Of a stretch of DNA of 64,000 nt, positions 16,547-23,985 are shown one piece after another. Position 1 is the stretch's first letter, and each line of letters opens with the position of its first letter. A program made the translations under genes and the position numbers. The notes under the pieces were generated by a model. The model searched no databases. It had not been told where the DNA came from and was given only the letters and a program-made list of their open reading frames with translations. The stretch is from positions 162,252-226,251 of the forward strand of contig NZ_AVAQ01000023.1 of NCBI RefSeq assembly GCF_000463075.2. Reading direction: 5' to 3'. The stretch comes from Lactiplantibacillus plantarum EGD-AQ4 (GTDB lineage: Bacteria > Bacillota > Bacilli > Lactobacillales > Lactobacillaceae).

Positions 16547-17182
16547 ATGCAAGCTCCCCGTATCATTCCAACAGACTTAACGCGCGGCTCCTTTTTTGAC
16601 CTGTTACAAGATGAAGACCGCAGCTTGAGCAATATTCAAGCTAGCGAAGAAGATGTTAGCCAACAGCACATCGATCACCCGATGCTGGACCATGTCAGCT
16701 TTGAAAAAGTTCGGTTTACAGCGAGTCGTTTTGAACGGCTTGACCTGACTGATTCCGTCTTTACCAACTGTGACTTTTCTAATTGCCAGTTTGAAAAAGC
16801 GAGCTGGCTTCGTGTTCAGTTCAAGGACTGCAAGCTAGTCGGCATCGATTTAAACGAAGCCGCGCTCAATAACGTCACCTTCGACCACTGCCAGCTCGAC
16901 TTAGCCATGTTATGCGATATGCGGTTCAAAACTGTGACCTTTACTAACTGTCGATTGAACGGCACCAGCTTTATGAACAATCGGTTGACGAGCGTGAAAT
17001 TTATCGAATGTGACCTGGACCAAGTTGCCTTCAATGATACCGCACTTAAAAATATCGACTTAAGCACTTGTAAGTTCGAGCGTCTCGAACTAGATGCTGC
17101 GGCAGCCCGCGGCATGATCGTCAACCCGTCACAAGCCGCTTATCTGGCTGCGGCTTTGATTGGCATCAAGGTTAAGCCTTGA
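16547..17182 (+). CDS. Pentapeptide-repeat protein
   Basis: A 211-residue protein whose residues from about 45 to 190 form a right-handed beta-helix of five-residue steps, shown by Phe/Leu every fifth position (for example FTNCDFSNCQFEKASW and FTNCRLNGTSFMNN). Many steps end in Cys. The family includes QnrB/McbG-like proteins that mimic DNA and protect gyrase, but most members have no known role and no resistance function should be assumed. ATG 16547 is preceded by ATGAGGTG; a GTG at 16538 overlaps that site. It is monocistronic. Confidence 0.85.
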   Translation: MQAPRIIPTDLTRGSFFDLLQDEDRSLSNIQASEEDVSQQHIDHPMLDHVSFEKVRFTASRFERLDLTDSVFTNCDFSNCQFEKASWLRVQFKDCKLVGIDLNEAALNNVTFDHCQLDLAMLCDMRFKTVTFTNCRLNGTSFMNNRLTSVKFIECDLDQVAFNDTALKNIDLSTCKFERLELDAAAARGMIVNPSQAAYLAAALIGIKVKP

Positions 17183-17203
17183 TTTTATGGAAATAACGGT
17201 ATC

Positions 17204-17256
17204 AAAAAATAGCCACATTCTCTGCATTGAACATGCCTAAGAATGTGGCTATTTTT
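17204..17256. terminator. Bidirectional intrinsic terminator
   Basis: Stem AAAAATAGCCACATTC / GAATGTGGCTATTTTT between the convergent pentapeptide-repeat and acetyltransferase genes. Confidence 0.9.
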
Positions 17257-17263
17257 GACGTCA

Positions 17264-17866
17264 TCATGATAATTTAAATTGTTCCCCAGTATAACCAGTC
17301 TTGTCAGCGGCCGTAATTGGGCGAATCACCTGACACGGATTACCGGCCGCAATCACATTGGCTGGAATATCATGGGTGACCACGCTGCCGCCACCGATGA
17401 TCGTATGGTCGCCAATCGTGACCCCTGGTAAAACGGTCACGTTGGCGGCTAGCCAACAATCATTGCCAATCGTGATTGGTTTTGCGATGCAACCGCCATT
17501 GACCCGCTCAGTCGCATCAAATAGATGGTTACTGGTGTATAAGCCAACTTTCGGGCCCAACAAGACGTGGTCGCCAATCGTAATCGGTGCGCCATCGAGC
17601 ATGACACAGTCGTAGTTGGCATAGAAGTCATCGCCTAAATGGATATTGCGCCCAAACTCCACCCGAAAATTGGGATTGACGAAGGGCCGTTTACCAGCCG
17701 AACCGACCAGTTGGCGCAACAGCGTTTCTTTGGTTGCCAGATCAGCCGTCGCATTGACGGCATTCGTGGTCAAAGTCGCTTGGTCACGGAGGGCCGACAA
17801 TTCGTCATCGGTATCCCGGTATGGTTGGCCCGTCGCCATATAAGCAAATTTTTCATCTAAGTTCAT
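17264..17866 (-). CDS. Maltose/galactoside O-acetyltransferase family protein
   Basis: A 200-residue acetyltransferase: the N-terminal maltose-acetyltransferase helix pair (about 1-55, opening with EKFAYMATGQPYRDTDDEL) is followed by hexapeptide repeats of a left-handed beta-helix. The catalytic histidine is in YTSNHLFD, and the acetyl-CoA loop is near GGGSVVTHDIPANVIAAGNP. The family transfers acetyl groups from acetyl-CoA to sugars such as maltose or galactosides, probably as detoxification. The gene begins 14 nt after the NUDIX stop codon, so both share a transcript. Confidence 0.92.
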   Translation of the reverse strand: MNLDEKFAYMATGQPYRDTDDELSALRDQATLTTNAVNATADLATKETLLRQLVGSAGKRPFVNPNFRVEFGRNIHLGDDFYANYDCVMLDGAPITIGDHVLLGPKVGLYTSNHLFDATERVNGGCIAKPITIGNDCWLAANVTVLPGVTIGDHTIIGGGSVVTHDIPANVIAAGNPCQVIRPITAADKTGYTGEQFKLS

Positions 17867-17880
17867 TTGAATTCACACTC

Positions 17881-18444
17881 CTATTTTCGGATAAAGGTCA
17901 AATACCAAGTCAAGGCACAGATGCCTTGGGCCGAGTGAATCTGACCTTGCCGAAGTAGGTCAATGACCTTGTCTAGTGGCACGAGCTGCGTGTTGACATA
18001 CTCATCCGCATCAAAATGCCGTTCTGCCCGTTCATTCGGGTCGATGTGAGTCAAAATCAGGCTGACCGTCTCATTGGTGAAGCCTTCTGAAGAACTGATT
18101 TCGGTCATCACCTGCGGGTCGTGGGCCACGTAGCCCGTCTCTTCTTGTAACTCACGTTTTGCCGCCGTTAAAGGATCTTCGCCCGGATTAATTAACCCAG
18201 CTGGCAAGCTAATGGTCTCCGCATTGCGACCAACCCGGTATTCCGAGCCCAACACGACCTGGTCATCCGCCGTAATCGCCAAAATCGTCACGGCATTTCC
18301 GTGCTGAATCAGGTCACGTTTAACTTCTAAGCCATCCGGCGTTTCAATCGTCTGCTTGACCAAATCAAAAATTGGTCCATGATAGACCGGGGTCGTCGAC
18401 AAGACTTTGCCGGGCCGGCCAACCTTTTCAAATATATCTGCCAT
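17881..18444 (-). CDS. NUDIX hydrolase, ADP-ribose pyrophosphatase type
   Basis: A 187-residue protein with a complete Nudix box from G83 to Y105 (G-x5-E-x7-REL-QEE-TGY). Upstream is the beta-strand pattern of the ADP-ribose pyrophosphatase (NudF) group, with QHGNAVTILAI and LPAGLINPGED. It would split ADP-ribose into AMP and ribose 5-phosphate using divalent metal. It precedes the acetyltransferase gene by 14 nt. Three near-identical 15-bp repeats lie just upstream and may be regulatory. Confidence 0.9.
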   Translation of the reverse strand: MADIFEKVGRPGKVLSTTPVYHGPIFDLVKQTIETPDGLEVKRDLIQHGNAVTILAITADDQVVLGSEYRVGRNAETISLPAGLINPGEDPLTAAKRELQEETGYVAHDPQVMTEISSSEGFTNETVSLILTHIDPNERAERHFDADEYVNTQLVPLDKVIDLLRQGQIHSAQGICALTWYLTFIRK

Positions 18445-18470
18445 TTGTTGTGGCTCCTTTGTTTAACTGC

Positions 18471-18527
18471 TTAATCGAAAACTTAATTGGAAACTTGTAA
18501 ATCAAAAATTCCTTAATTGAAAACTTG
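18471..18527. promoter_or_regulatory. Three direct repeats upstream of the NUDIX gene
   Basis: TTAATCGAAAACTTA (18471), TTAATTGGAAACTTG (18483) and TTAATTGAAAACTTG (18513) share the pattern TTAATYGRAAACTT. They lie 27-83 bp before the NUDIX start and could be binding sites for an unknown regulator. Confidence 0.35.
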
Positions 18528-18596
18528 TTACTTCGTGATAAATCTTGACCACGCCGCAGCCGTCCAACTGACTAAAATCCAGTCAGCATATGCATT

Positions 18597-18956
18597 TCAC
18601 TGTGCCTCATGAGGCAGCATCTTGCGAATACCCCCAGCTGGGTTCGGTACATCGCCGTGGTAGCGTGGAATCAAATGAATATGGCAATGCATCACCGTCT
18701 GCCCGGCGGCTGCATCGACGTTGATGCCGATATTATAGCCATCCGGATGCCGTGCTTCATCGAGCATGGCTTTCGCTTGGTCGAGTAGCGCTAGCATCGC
18801 TGTTCGTGTCGCTTCTGGAACGTCAAAATACGTCGCGTAGTGCGCCTTGGGGATAATCAGCAGATGTCCCGGGCTCACCGGATGCAGGTCATAAAAGGCC
18901 GCCGCTAAGTCATTTTCTAAGACATATGGTTGCGGCTGGCAAAAAATACAAGCCAT
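18597..18956 (-). CDS. HIT family nucleotide-binding protein
   Basis: A 119-residue histidine-triad protein with HCHIHLIPRY at 90-99, where H90, H92 and H94 form the triad, and a CxxC pair in MACIFC at the start. HIT enzymes hydrolyse or transfer nucleoside monophosphates from substrates such as dinucleoside polyphosphates or adenylates. ATG 18956 follows GGGAG by eight bases and matches family length; a GTG three codons earlier is less likely. It lies 12 nt after the SDR gene in the same direction. Confidence 0.93.
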   Translation of the reverse strand: MACIFCQPQPYVLENDLAAAFYDLHPVSPGHLLIIPKAHYATYFDVPEATRTAMLALLDQAKAMLDEARHPDGYNIGINVDAAAGQTVMHCHIHLIPRYHGDVPNPAGGIRKMLPHEAQ

Positions 18957-18968
18957 CGCGTTCACTCC

Positions 18969-19715
18969 CTACTTTGCGAGCCACCCACCGTCAATCGGAA
19001 CCACGGTCCCATGAATATAATCAGCGTGGGCACTCGCTAAAAATAACGTTAAATCTGCAACTTCCTGCGGCTGGGCCCACCGTTTGGCAGGAGTTTCGTC
19101 CGCCACCCACTTCGCCATCTTGCCATCACCAGCAAAATCAGCAGCATTCATCGGGGTATCAATGGCGCCTGGTGCCAAACAATTAGCTCGGATTCCCTGA
19201 CTCGCATAGTCCAAATCAAGCTGCTTGGTGTAGCCAATCACAGCGTGTTTCGCAGCGGTGTAAGCCGCACCGCCGCCACCGCCGACCAAGCCGGCGATCG
19301 AGGCCATGTTTACAAAGACACCGTGGTGCTTAGTTAGCATCGCCGGTAACACCGCGTTGGTCACAATGAACTGGCTGGTCAAATCGGTGGCAATGATTTC
19401 TTGCCAGGTGGCTAAATCCGTCGCGAGCGTTGGTTGATAACCATCCAACTTGCCGGCGGTGTTGCAGACGATTGCCGGGGTGCCCAAAGCCTGAACACCC
19501 GCCGCAATCGCCGCCGTCAAACCGTCAGCATCCGTCACGTCAGCGACTTGGTAATGCAATGCTGGAGTCGTCACTAAAGCTGTGGGCTGGGGTTGGCGGT
19601 CAATCGCAATCACCCGCGCCCCCTGCGCTAGAAAACTTTGGGCCTGGGCGAGACCGATGCCGGATGCCGCACCCGTCACCAGCACCGTTTGCCCCACATA
19701 TTCTTCAAATTGCAT
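18969..19715 (-). CDS. Short-chain dehydrogenase/reductase (SDR)
   Basis: A 248-residue classical SDR with the cofactor loop VTGAASGIG near residue 14, acidic RVIAIDR at the end of beta-2 (suggesting NAD), the strand CNTAG, and catalytic Ser in NMASIAG with Tyr/Lys in YTAAK. The C terminus IHGTVVPIDGGW is typical for the 3-oxoacyl-ACP-reductase-like group. The real substrate is unknown. Its ATG overlaps the stop of the DUF2829 gene and its end is 12 nt before the HIT gene, making a tight three-gene unit. Confidence 0.9.
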   Translation of the reverse strand: MQFEEYVGQTVLVTGAASGIGLAQAQSFLAQGARVIAIDRQPQPTALVTTPALHYQVADVTDADGLTAAIAAGVQALGTPAIVCNTAGKLDGYQPTLATDLATWQEIIATDLTSQFIVTNAVLPAMLTKHHGVFVNMASIAGLVGGGGGAAYTAAKHAVIGYTKQLDLDYASQGIRANCLAPGAIDTPMNAADFAGDGKMAKWVADETPAKRWAQPQEVADLTLFLASAHADYIHGTVVPIDGGWLAK

Positions 19716-19936
19716 TAGTCGACCAGTTGCCAGTCAGTGGCTAAAATATCGCAATCCGTTGGTGACCACATACTATAAGCTTCATCCGCCGTTTTAATCA
19801 AAAAATAAGGATTCAACGGGTCGCCTTTAAAGGTCGTCGTTGCTTGCAATTCAACAAATAATTCGGTACCTTCCCAGCCAGTCCGTACTGCCCGTTTACC
19901 CGCTTTTAACTCTGGTAAGATTGCTTCAAATGTCAT
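19715..19936 (-). CDS. DUF2829 domain protein (Tad2-like family)
   Basis: A 73-residue protein matching DUF2829 from end to end as I recall the family: opening MTFEAILPELKAGKRAVRTGW, then YFLIKTADEAYSMWSPT, closing DILATDWQLV. DUF2829 includes phage Tad2, which sequesters a cyclic ADP-ribose signal of Thoeris defence; chromosomal members are common in lactobacilli and their role is unsettled. ATG 19936 follows GGAGG and gives the family length; upstream extension has no site. Its TAA overlaps the SDR start codon. The downstream neighbours include an ADP-ribose-type NUDIX enzyme, a suggestive but unproven link. Confidence 0.85.
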   Translation of the reverse strand: MTFEAILPELKAGKRAVRTGWEGTELFVELQATTTFKGDPLNPYFLIKTADEAYSMWSPTDCDILATDWQLVD

Positions 19937-20003
19937 CGTGTTGCCTCCAATTATTAATACCCAAATCGTATCATAATCCCGCAGCAAGTGACAGGCAAAA
20001 ATT

Positions 20004-20057
20004 GGTACCAACAAATTGTCTGTTTTGCTGGTACAGACCAATTATTTGTGCGATAAT
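20004..20057 (+). promoter_or_regulatory. Operator repeats and promoter of mupG-like gene
   Basis: Two 21-bp direct repeats beginning GGTACCAACAAATTG (20004) and GGTACAGACCAATTA (20030) differ at six positions. The second contains TGGTACAGACCA (20029-20040), similar to GntR-type amino-sugar operators (NagR/YvoA). It overlaps the -35 region of a -10 GATAAT at 20052-20057. Confidence 0.5.
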
Positions 20058-20100
20058 GTAAGCGAATACAGAAATCAATTAATACTTGGAGGAATTTTAA

Positions 20101-21192
20101 ATGAGTAAACTCGGTGTTTCGGTTTATCCCGAACGTTCAACTTTTGAAAAGGATGCCGCATACCTGGACTTGGCGGCCAAATACGGTTATCAGCGGGTCT
20201 TCACGTCGCTGCTTGAAATCAAAGGGGATCAAGCCGCGGTCGTTGCCAACTTTAAAAAAGTGATTTCATATGCGAACCAACTGGGCTTGCAAGTGATGGT
20301 CGACGTCAATCCCGACTTGTTCAAACAACTCGGTGTCTCTTATGATGACCTCTCATTCTTCCATGACTTAGGTGCCTGGGGCGTCCGACTCGACCTTGGT
20401 TTTACGGGCCAAGAAGAAGCCCGGATGACGCATAACGAATACGGCATCAAGATTGAAGTGAACATGTCTAAAGGGACGCACTATGTCGATACGATTATGG
20501 ACTACTCCCCAGCCAAAGATAACTTATTGGGGTCGCACAACTTCTATCCACAACAATACACTGGTCTCGGTTACGATTATTTTGTTCAGACTTCTGAACA
20601 ATACCGCCAATACGGCCTGAACACTGCCGCCTTCGTCTCATCGAACGCCGCCACGTATGGGCCATGGCCAATGCAAGATGGGCTGTGCACGCTGGAAGAC
20701 CACCGTGGCTTGCCAATCGCCGCTCAAGTTCAACATTTGAAGATGACCGGCTTGATCGACGACGTTTTGATTGGGAACGCCTACGCTAGTGAAGCTGAAT
20801 TAAAAGCGGCAGCTGAAGTCTTCTTCAGTCCTTATCCACTATTACACGTCGACACGGTCAGCGACTTATCAGCGGTCGAAGAAAAAGTGCTTTTTGCGCA
20901 ACCACAAACGTATCGTGGTGATTTCTCCGATTACGTGATTCGGTCTTCACAAACACGTGTGATTTATAAGGACGAAGACTTCCCCGCTCACCATTTAGAC
21001 GCCATCCATGCCGGCGACGTCTTGATTGACAACGATGAATTCGGTCAGTACAAGGGTGAATTGCAGATTGCCCGTCGCGACCTTGAAAATACCGGCCGTA
21101 TCAACGTGGTCGGTCACATTATTGCGAGTGATTTACCATGCTTGAAGTTGCTCCAACCATGGGCGGACTTCAAATTTGTCGCAGCTAAATAG
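20101..21192 (+). CDS. mupG: MupG/DUF871 family protein (6-phospho-N-acetylmuramidase)
   Basis: A 363-residue protein with the DUF871 layout: a TIM barrel over about 1-230 (LGVSVYPERSTFEKDAAYL, MVDVNPDLFKQLGVS, LRLDLGFTGQE-like strand VRLDLGFTGQEE) and a small C-terminal cyclophilin-like beta domain. MupG of Staphylococcus cleaves MurNAc 6-phosphate disaccharide from recycled peptidoglycan. Here no murQ or MurNAc PTS gene is adjacent, so the pathway partner must lie elsewhere. TTGGAGG precedes the ATG. An amino-sugar-type operator upstream supports a wall-sugar role. Confidence 0.85.
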   Translation: MSKLGVSVYPERSTFEKDAAYLDLAAKYGYQRVFTSLLEIKGDQAAVVANFKKVISYANQLGLQVMVDVNPDLFKQLGVSYDDLSFFHDLGAWGVRLDLGFTGQEEARMTHNEYGIKIEVNMSKGTHYVDTIMDYSPAKDNLLGSHNFYPQQYTGLGYDYFVQTSEQYRQYGLNTAAFVSSNAATYGPWPMQDGLCTLEDHRGLPIAAQVQHLKMTGLIDDVLIGNAYASEAELKAAAEVFFSPYPLLHVDTVSDLSAVEEKVLFAQPQTYRGDFSDYVIRSSQTRVIYKDEDFPAHHLDAIHAGDVLIDNDEFGQYKGELQIARRDLENTGRINVVGHIIASDLPCLKLLQPWADFKFVAAK

Positions 21193-21233
21193 TTAACCTT
21201 GAAACTATCGTAAACTTTGATGGAGGTGCTCAA

Positions 21234-22415
21234 ATGACAACTGACTACCGTTTAACGAGTGATGCTGACCGGGAAGCGTTCTATCAACTTTATCAATATG
21301 CGTTTAATAATCAAGATTCACCAGCACGGCGGCGCTTCTTTATGGATCGTTATCAACACGGCTGGATTTATGGCCGTCACGACCATGGACAACTGGTCAG
21401 TGGCTTATACAGCTTGCCCCTCGCCGTTAATTTTCATGGCGTGACCTACAAAATGAATGGCATTGGCGACGTTATGAGTGCCCCCGAATATGCTGGGCAA
21501 GGTGGTGCAGGCCAGTTATTGACCGCAGCGCTAAACGAAATGGCCGCTGAGCACGTGACGCTGTCCTACTTAGCACCGTTTGCATATGGCTACTATCGTC
21601 GGTTTGGCTACGAACACGTCTTCGACCACGCCCACCAAGTCATGGCCGCACGCGACCTGCCACGTATCAAACCGACCGACTGGACTGGAACGGTGACGCG
21701 CTACGGCAATGACGGCCTCGCCTTAATTAATGATTTTTACGCCGACCAAGCACAAAATCAGCGCGGTGGCTTAATTCGCCCAGCTTGGTGGCAACACTAT
21801 CTGACTTTGAAACATGACTGGTCCGTCGCGATTTACCGGAACGCTGACGCCGACATTGAAGGCTATCTGATTTACGAACGCCAAGCCACTAATTTTGCTA
21901 TTCAGGAGTGGTCGACGAGTACCCCCACCGCTTTCGAGCGACTCGCCAACTTTATCACGAAACACGGCACGACGTTCGAAACGTTTAGTTATGACAATCC
22001 CAGTGCGACGAACGGCCTCGACTTGTTAGCTGACCCGTACACCTTGCAGGTCACGATCAAGCCTTACATGATGGCGCGGATCGTTGATTTGTATGACTTC
22101 ATCAAACGTTATCCATTTACCGCCGACGTGGCACCAATTCGCCTTGCCGTAACTGACACCACGTTGCCCGCTAATCAAGGCATCTGGGAACTACAACGGG
22201 CAAACGGCCAAGTGACGCTCAATCGCGTCAGTACTGAACTAACCGGGGTTGCTGATATTAACCTCTCGATTCAACAACTCACCACCGCCTGGTTCGGGTC
22301 GCAATCGCTGCGGCGAGCCTATTTGCATGGCCAATTGACGGGTGACCTGGACGCCATCGACCGGTTGGACGCGAGCTTAGTGAAGACGCGACCAGCTTTG
22401 ATTGATTACTTTTAG
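21234..22415 (+). CDS. Eis-like GNAT N-acetyltransferase
   Basis: A 393-residue protein in the Eis layout: a first GNAT domain (acetyl-CoA loop near EYAGQGGAGQLLTAALNE), a second degenerate GNAT domain in the middle, and a C-terminal sterol-carrier-like domain that ends with a free carboxylate (PALIDYF). Eis enzymes acetylate amines on aminoglycosides or proteins; the natural substrate here is unknown. GGAGGTG lies before the ATG. It follows the mupG-like gene by 41 nt and is probably cotranscribed with it. Confidence 0.87.
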   Translation: MTTDYRLTSDADREAFYQLYQYAFNNQDSPARRRFFMDRYQHGWIYGRHDHGQLVSGLYSLPLAVNFHGVTYKMNGIGDVMSAPEYAGQGGAGQLLTAALNEMAAEHVTLSYLAPFAYGYYRRFGYEHVFDHAHQVMAARDLPRIKPTDWTGTVTRYGNDGLALINDFYADQAQNQRGGLIRPAWWQHYLTLKHDWSVAIYRNADADIEGYLIYERQATNFAIQEWSTSTPTAFERLANFITKHGTTFETFSYDNPSATNGLDLLADPYTLQVTIKPYMMARIVDLYDFIKRYPFTADVAPIRLAVTDTTLPANQGIWELQRANGQVTLNRVSTELTGVADINLSIQQLTTAWFGSQSLRRAYLHGQLTGDLDAIDRLDASLVKTRPALIDYF

Positions 22416-22766
22416 GTGAGTGTTCGGAGCGATATAGTAATTTTGGCCATCGGCACTTAGCTTGTTGACGGGCGTCCTTCAATAGGCATAAATCAAGATG
22501 GCACTCAACCGATTATTGGTATCCAATAAACTTTTTTCACAATCCGCGGCAGTCAGAAGTTCGTATTCTAACTGCTGCGGATTGTTGTGGTTTGGACGGC
22601 GTTTTAGGACTAGAATTGACAATTAGGTTAAAATTGTAATTTGCTGCTCTGTTCCGTCCTCCGCTTTAGGCATCACTAATCAAGATGGTCCTAATCGCAA
22701 TTTGATACTACGCAAACGACATGACCCGCAGTATACTTGAGCTATCAACTTTTAGGAGGTTCCACC
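22416..22766. other. Intergenic region with a hairpin and paired repeats
   Basis: No gene seen. Contains a strong hairpin CACAATCCGCGGCAGT / ACTGCTGCGGATTGT (about 22539-22587) without a clean T-run, and two imperfect direct repeats ending ATCAAGATGG at 22473-22502 and 22655-22688. The promoter of the tautomerase gene should lie at its right end. Confidence 0.4.
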
Positions 22767-23165
22767 ATGCCCTTAATGCGCATTGATATGATTCGCGGAC
22801 GCTCACAGTCTGAAATCAAACAAATCTTAGATATTGCCTACCACGCAGCTAGTACCGCACTGCATTTACGGCCCCGTGACCGTTATCAAATCGTCACGCA
22901 ACATGACCCAGATGAAATGATTATTGAAGACGTCGGCCTTGGTTTTGAACGGACCTCGGCTTTCTTAATGTTCAGTCTCACTTCTAGCCCGCGCAAGGTG
23001 GAAGATAAGCAGCAGTTTTACCAACTTCTGGTTCACGACTTACACGAGCAACTTGGGATTGCGCCAGCAGATGTGATGATTAATATCACGACGAATAGCT
23101 ATGAAGATTGGTCCTTTGGCGATGGTCAAGCCCAGTTTCTCAACGGCGATTTAGCTTCGTTTTGA
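22767..23165 (+). CDS. Tautomerase (4-oxalocrotonate tautomerase-like) superfamily protein
   Basis: A 132-residue protein that starts MPLMRIDMIRGRS; after loss of the Met the N-terminal proline is the catalytic base of this superfamily. The length fits the fused two-unit members rather than the 60-residue 4-OT type. ATG 22767 follows AGGAGG closely, whereas the longer frame starts ten codons earlier without a site and would bury the proline. The natural substrate is unknown. It is monocistronic with a strong terminator. Confidence 0.87.
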   Translation: MPLMRIDMIRGRSQSEIKQILDIAYHAASTALHLRPRDRYQIVTQHDPDEMIIEDVGLGFERTSAFLMFSLTSSPRKVEDKQQFYQLLVHDLHEQLGIAPADVMINITTNSYEDWSFGDGQAQFLNGDLASF

Positions 23166-23184
23166 TGCCACTTAGCGGATACTC

Positions 23185-23230
23185 AAAAGCCACCCTGGAA
23201 ATTCAATTGAGAATTTCCAGGGTGGCTTTT
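23185..23230 (+). terminator. Intrinsic terminator
   Basis: Long perfect stem AAAAGCCACCCTGGAAATTC / GAATTTCCAGGGTGGCTTTT with a short loop, after the tautomerase gene; the A/T-rich flanks allow use in both directions. Confidence 0.9.
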
Positions 23231-23330
23231 GTCATGAGTCAGAACCAGTTGAATAATGGCAGACTTATTTGCAAAAATAAATTGAGCACCGCAGCTTAAT
23301 TATCAATGTAATATCTACCTTGTCTTGACA

Positions 23331-23840
23331 TTAATTTTCATATAAATAGCCAGCGTCACGTAACGCCTTTTTGATGGCAACTAACTGTTCCGGCGTCTGA
23401 TAAGCAACCGTATGGCTGTGCACGCCATCCGTCAATTCAGACAGTAAATGCCCCTGTAATTGTTTGAGCCGCCCCATAAATAAATTAATGTCGCCCATTT
23501 CACGGATCTCTAATTCACCCCGTAAGCGACCGTATAACGGATGTTCCACTTCGACGTCTTTAATAATGCCACCCGCTTCAATAATCAGTGCCATCTCTTT
23601 AGTCGCCTCGTTCGGAAAATGACGACAAACGAGGACGGCGGTGGGCTGATTCGTGGCTTCCAATTGGTAGCCCTGTAAAGTGGCAGCAATCGCCGTGCCG
23701 TGAGCCCGTAACAATGAAATATCCCCGACGATCGTCTGCCGACTAACTGCGAATTGTTTTGCTAACGTCGTGGCACTGATTGGGGACTGTGCTTGTGATA
23801 ATTTTGCGCGAATTTGTTCTCGCCGTTCTGCTCCTGTCAT
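23331..23840 (-). CDS. niaR: Niacin-responsive transcriptional repressor NiaR
   Basis: A 169-residue protein with an N-terminal DeoR/BirA-like helix-turn-helix (AKQFAVSRQTIVGDISLLRA, about 27-46) and a C-terminal 3H domain, whose conserved histidines H74, H100 and the pair H141/H143 bind metal and nicotinic acid. NiaR represses niacin salvage and uptake genes when niacin is plentiful. It is divergent from the nicotinate phosphoribosyltransferase gene, with a matching palindrome between them. AGAAGGGTG precedes the ATG. Confidence 0.93.
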   Translation of the reverse strand: MTGAERREQIRAKLSQAQSPISATTLAKQFAVSRQTIVGDISLLRAHGTAIAATLQGYQLEATNQPTAVLVCRHFPNEATKEMALIIEAGGIIKDVEVEHPLYGRLRGELEIREMGDINLFMGRLKQLQGHLLSELTDGVHSHTVAYQTPEQLVAIKKALRDAGYLYEN

Positions 23841-23943
23841 GACTCACCCTTCTCACTATTTCGATAGGCTTATTCTAACAGAAAACTAGCAGAATAGCTT
23901 TCATCAATTAACAAACTATGCTAAACTAGGTTCACTTCATATG

Positions 23944-23957
23944 GGTGTCAAGACACC
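23944..23957 (+). promoter_or_regulatory. Probable NiaR operator of pncB
   Basis: Palindrome GGTGTCAAGACACC, arms GGTGT/ACACC, just downstream of a likely -10 (TATGCT near 23917). It agrees with the TGTC/GACA-type NiaR motif as I recall it. It lies between divergent niaR and pncB, where bound repressor would block transcription of pncB. Confidence 0.65.
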
Positions 23958-23985
23958 TAAATTCAAACAACGGGATCGATGCATA

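Noticed and set aside
16547..17182. Quinolone resistance (Qnr) call for the pentapeptide-repeat protein
   Set aside because: The repeat fold is shared by many proteins of unknown role; nothing specific to gyrase-protecting members can be shown.
17264..19936. Idea of a Thoeris defence locus next to the DUF2829 gene
   Set aside because: No TIR-domain or SIR2-type gene is present; the SDR Rossmann motif is a normal short-chain dehydrogenase.
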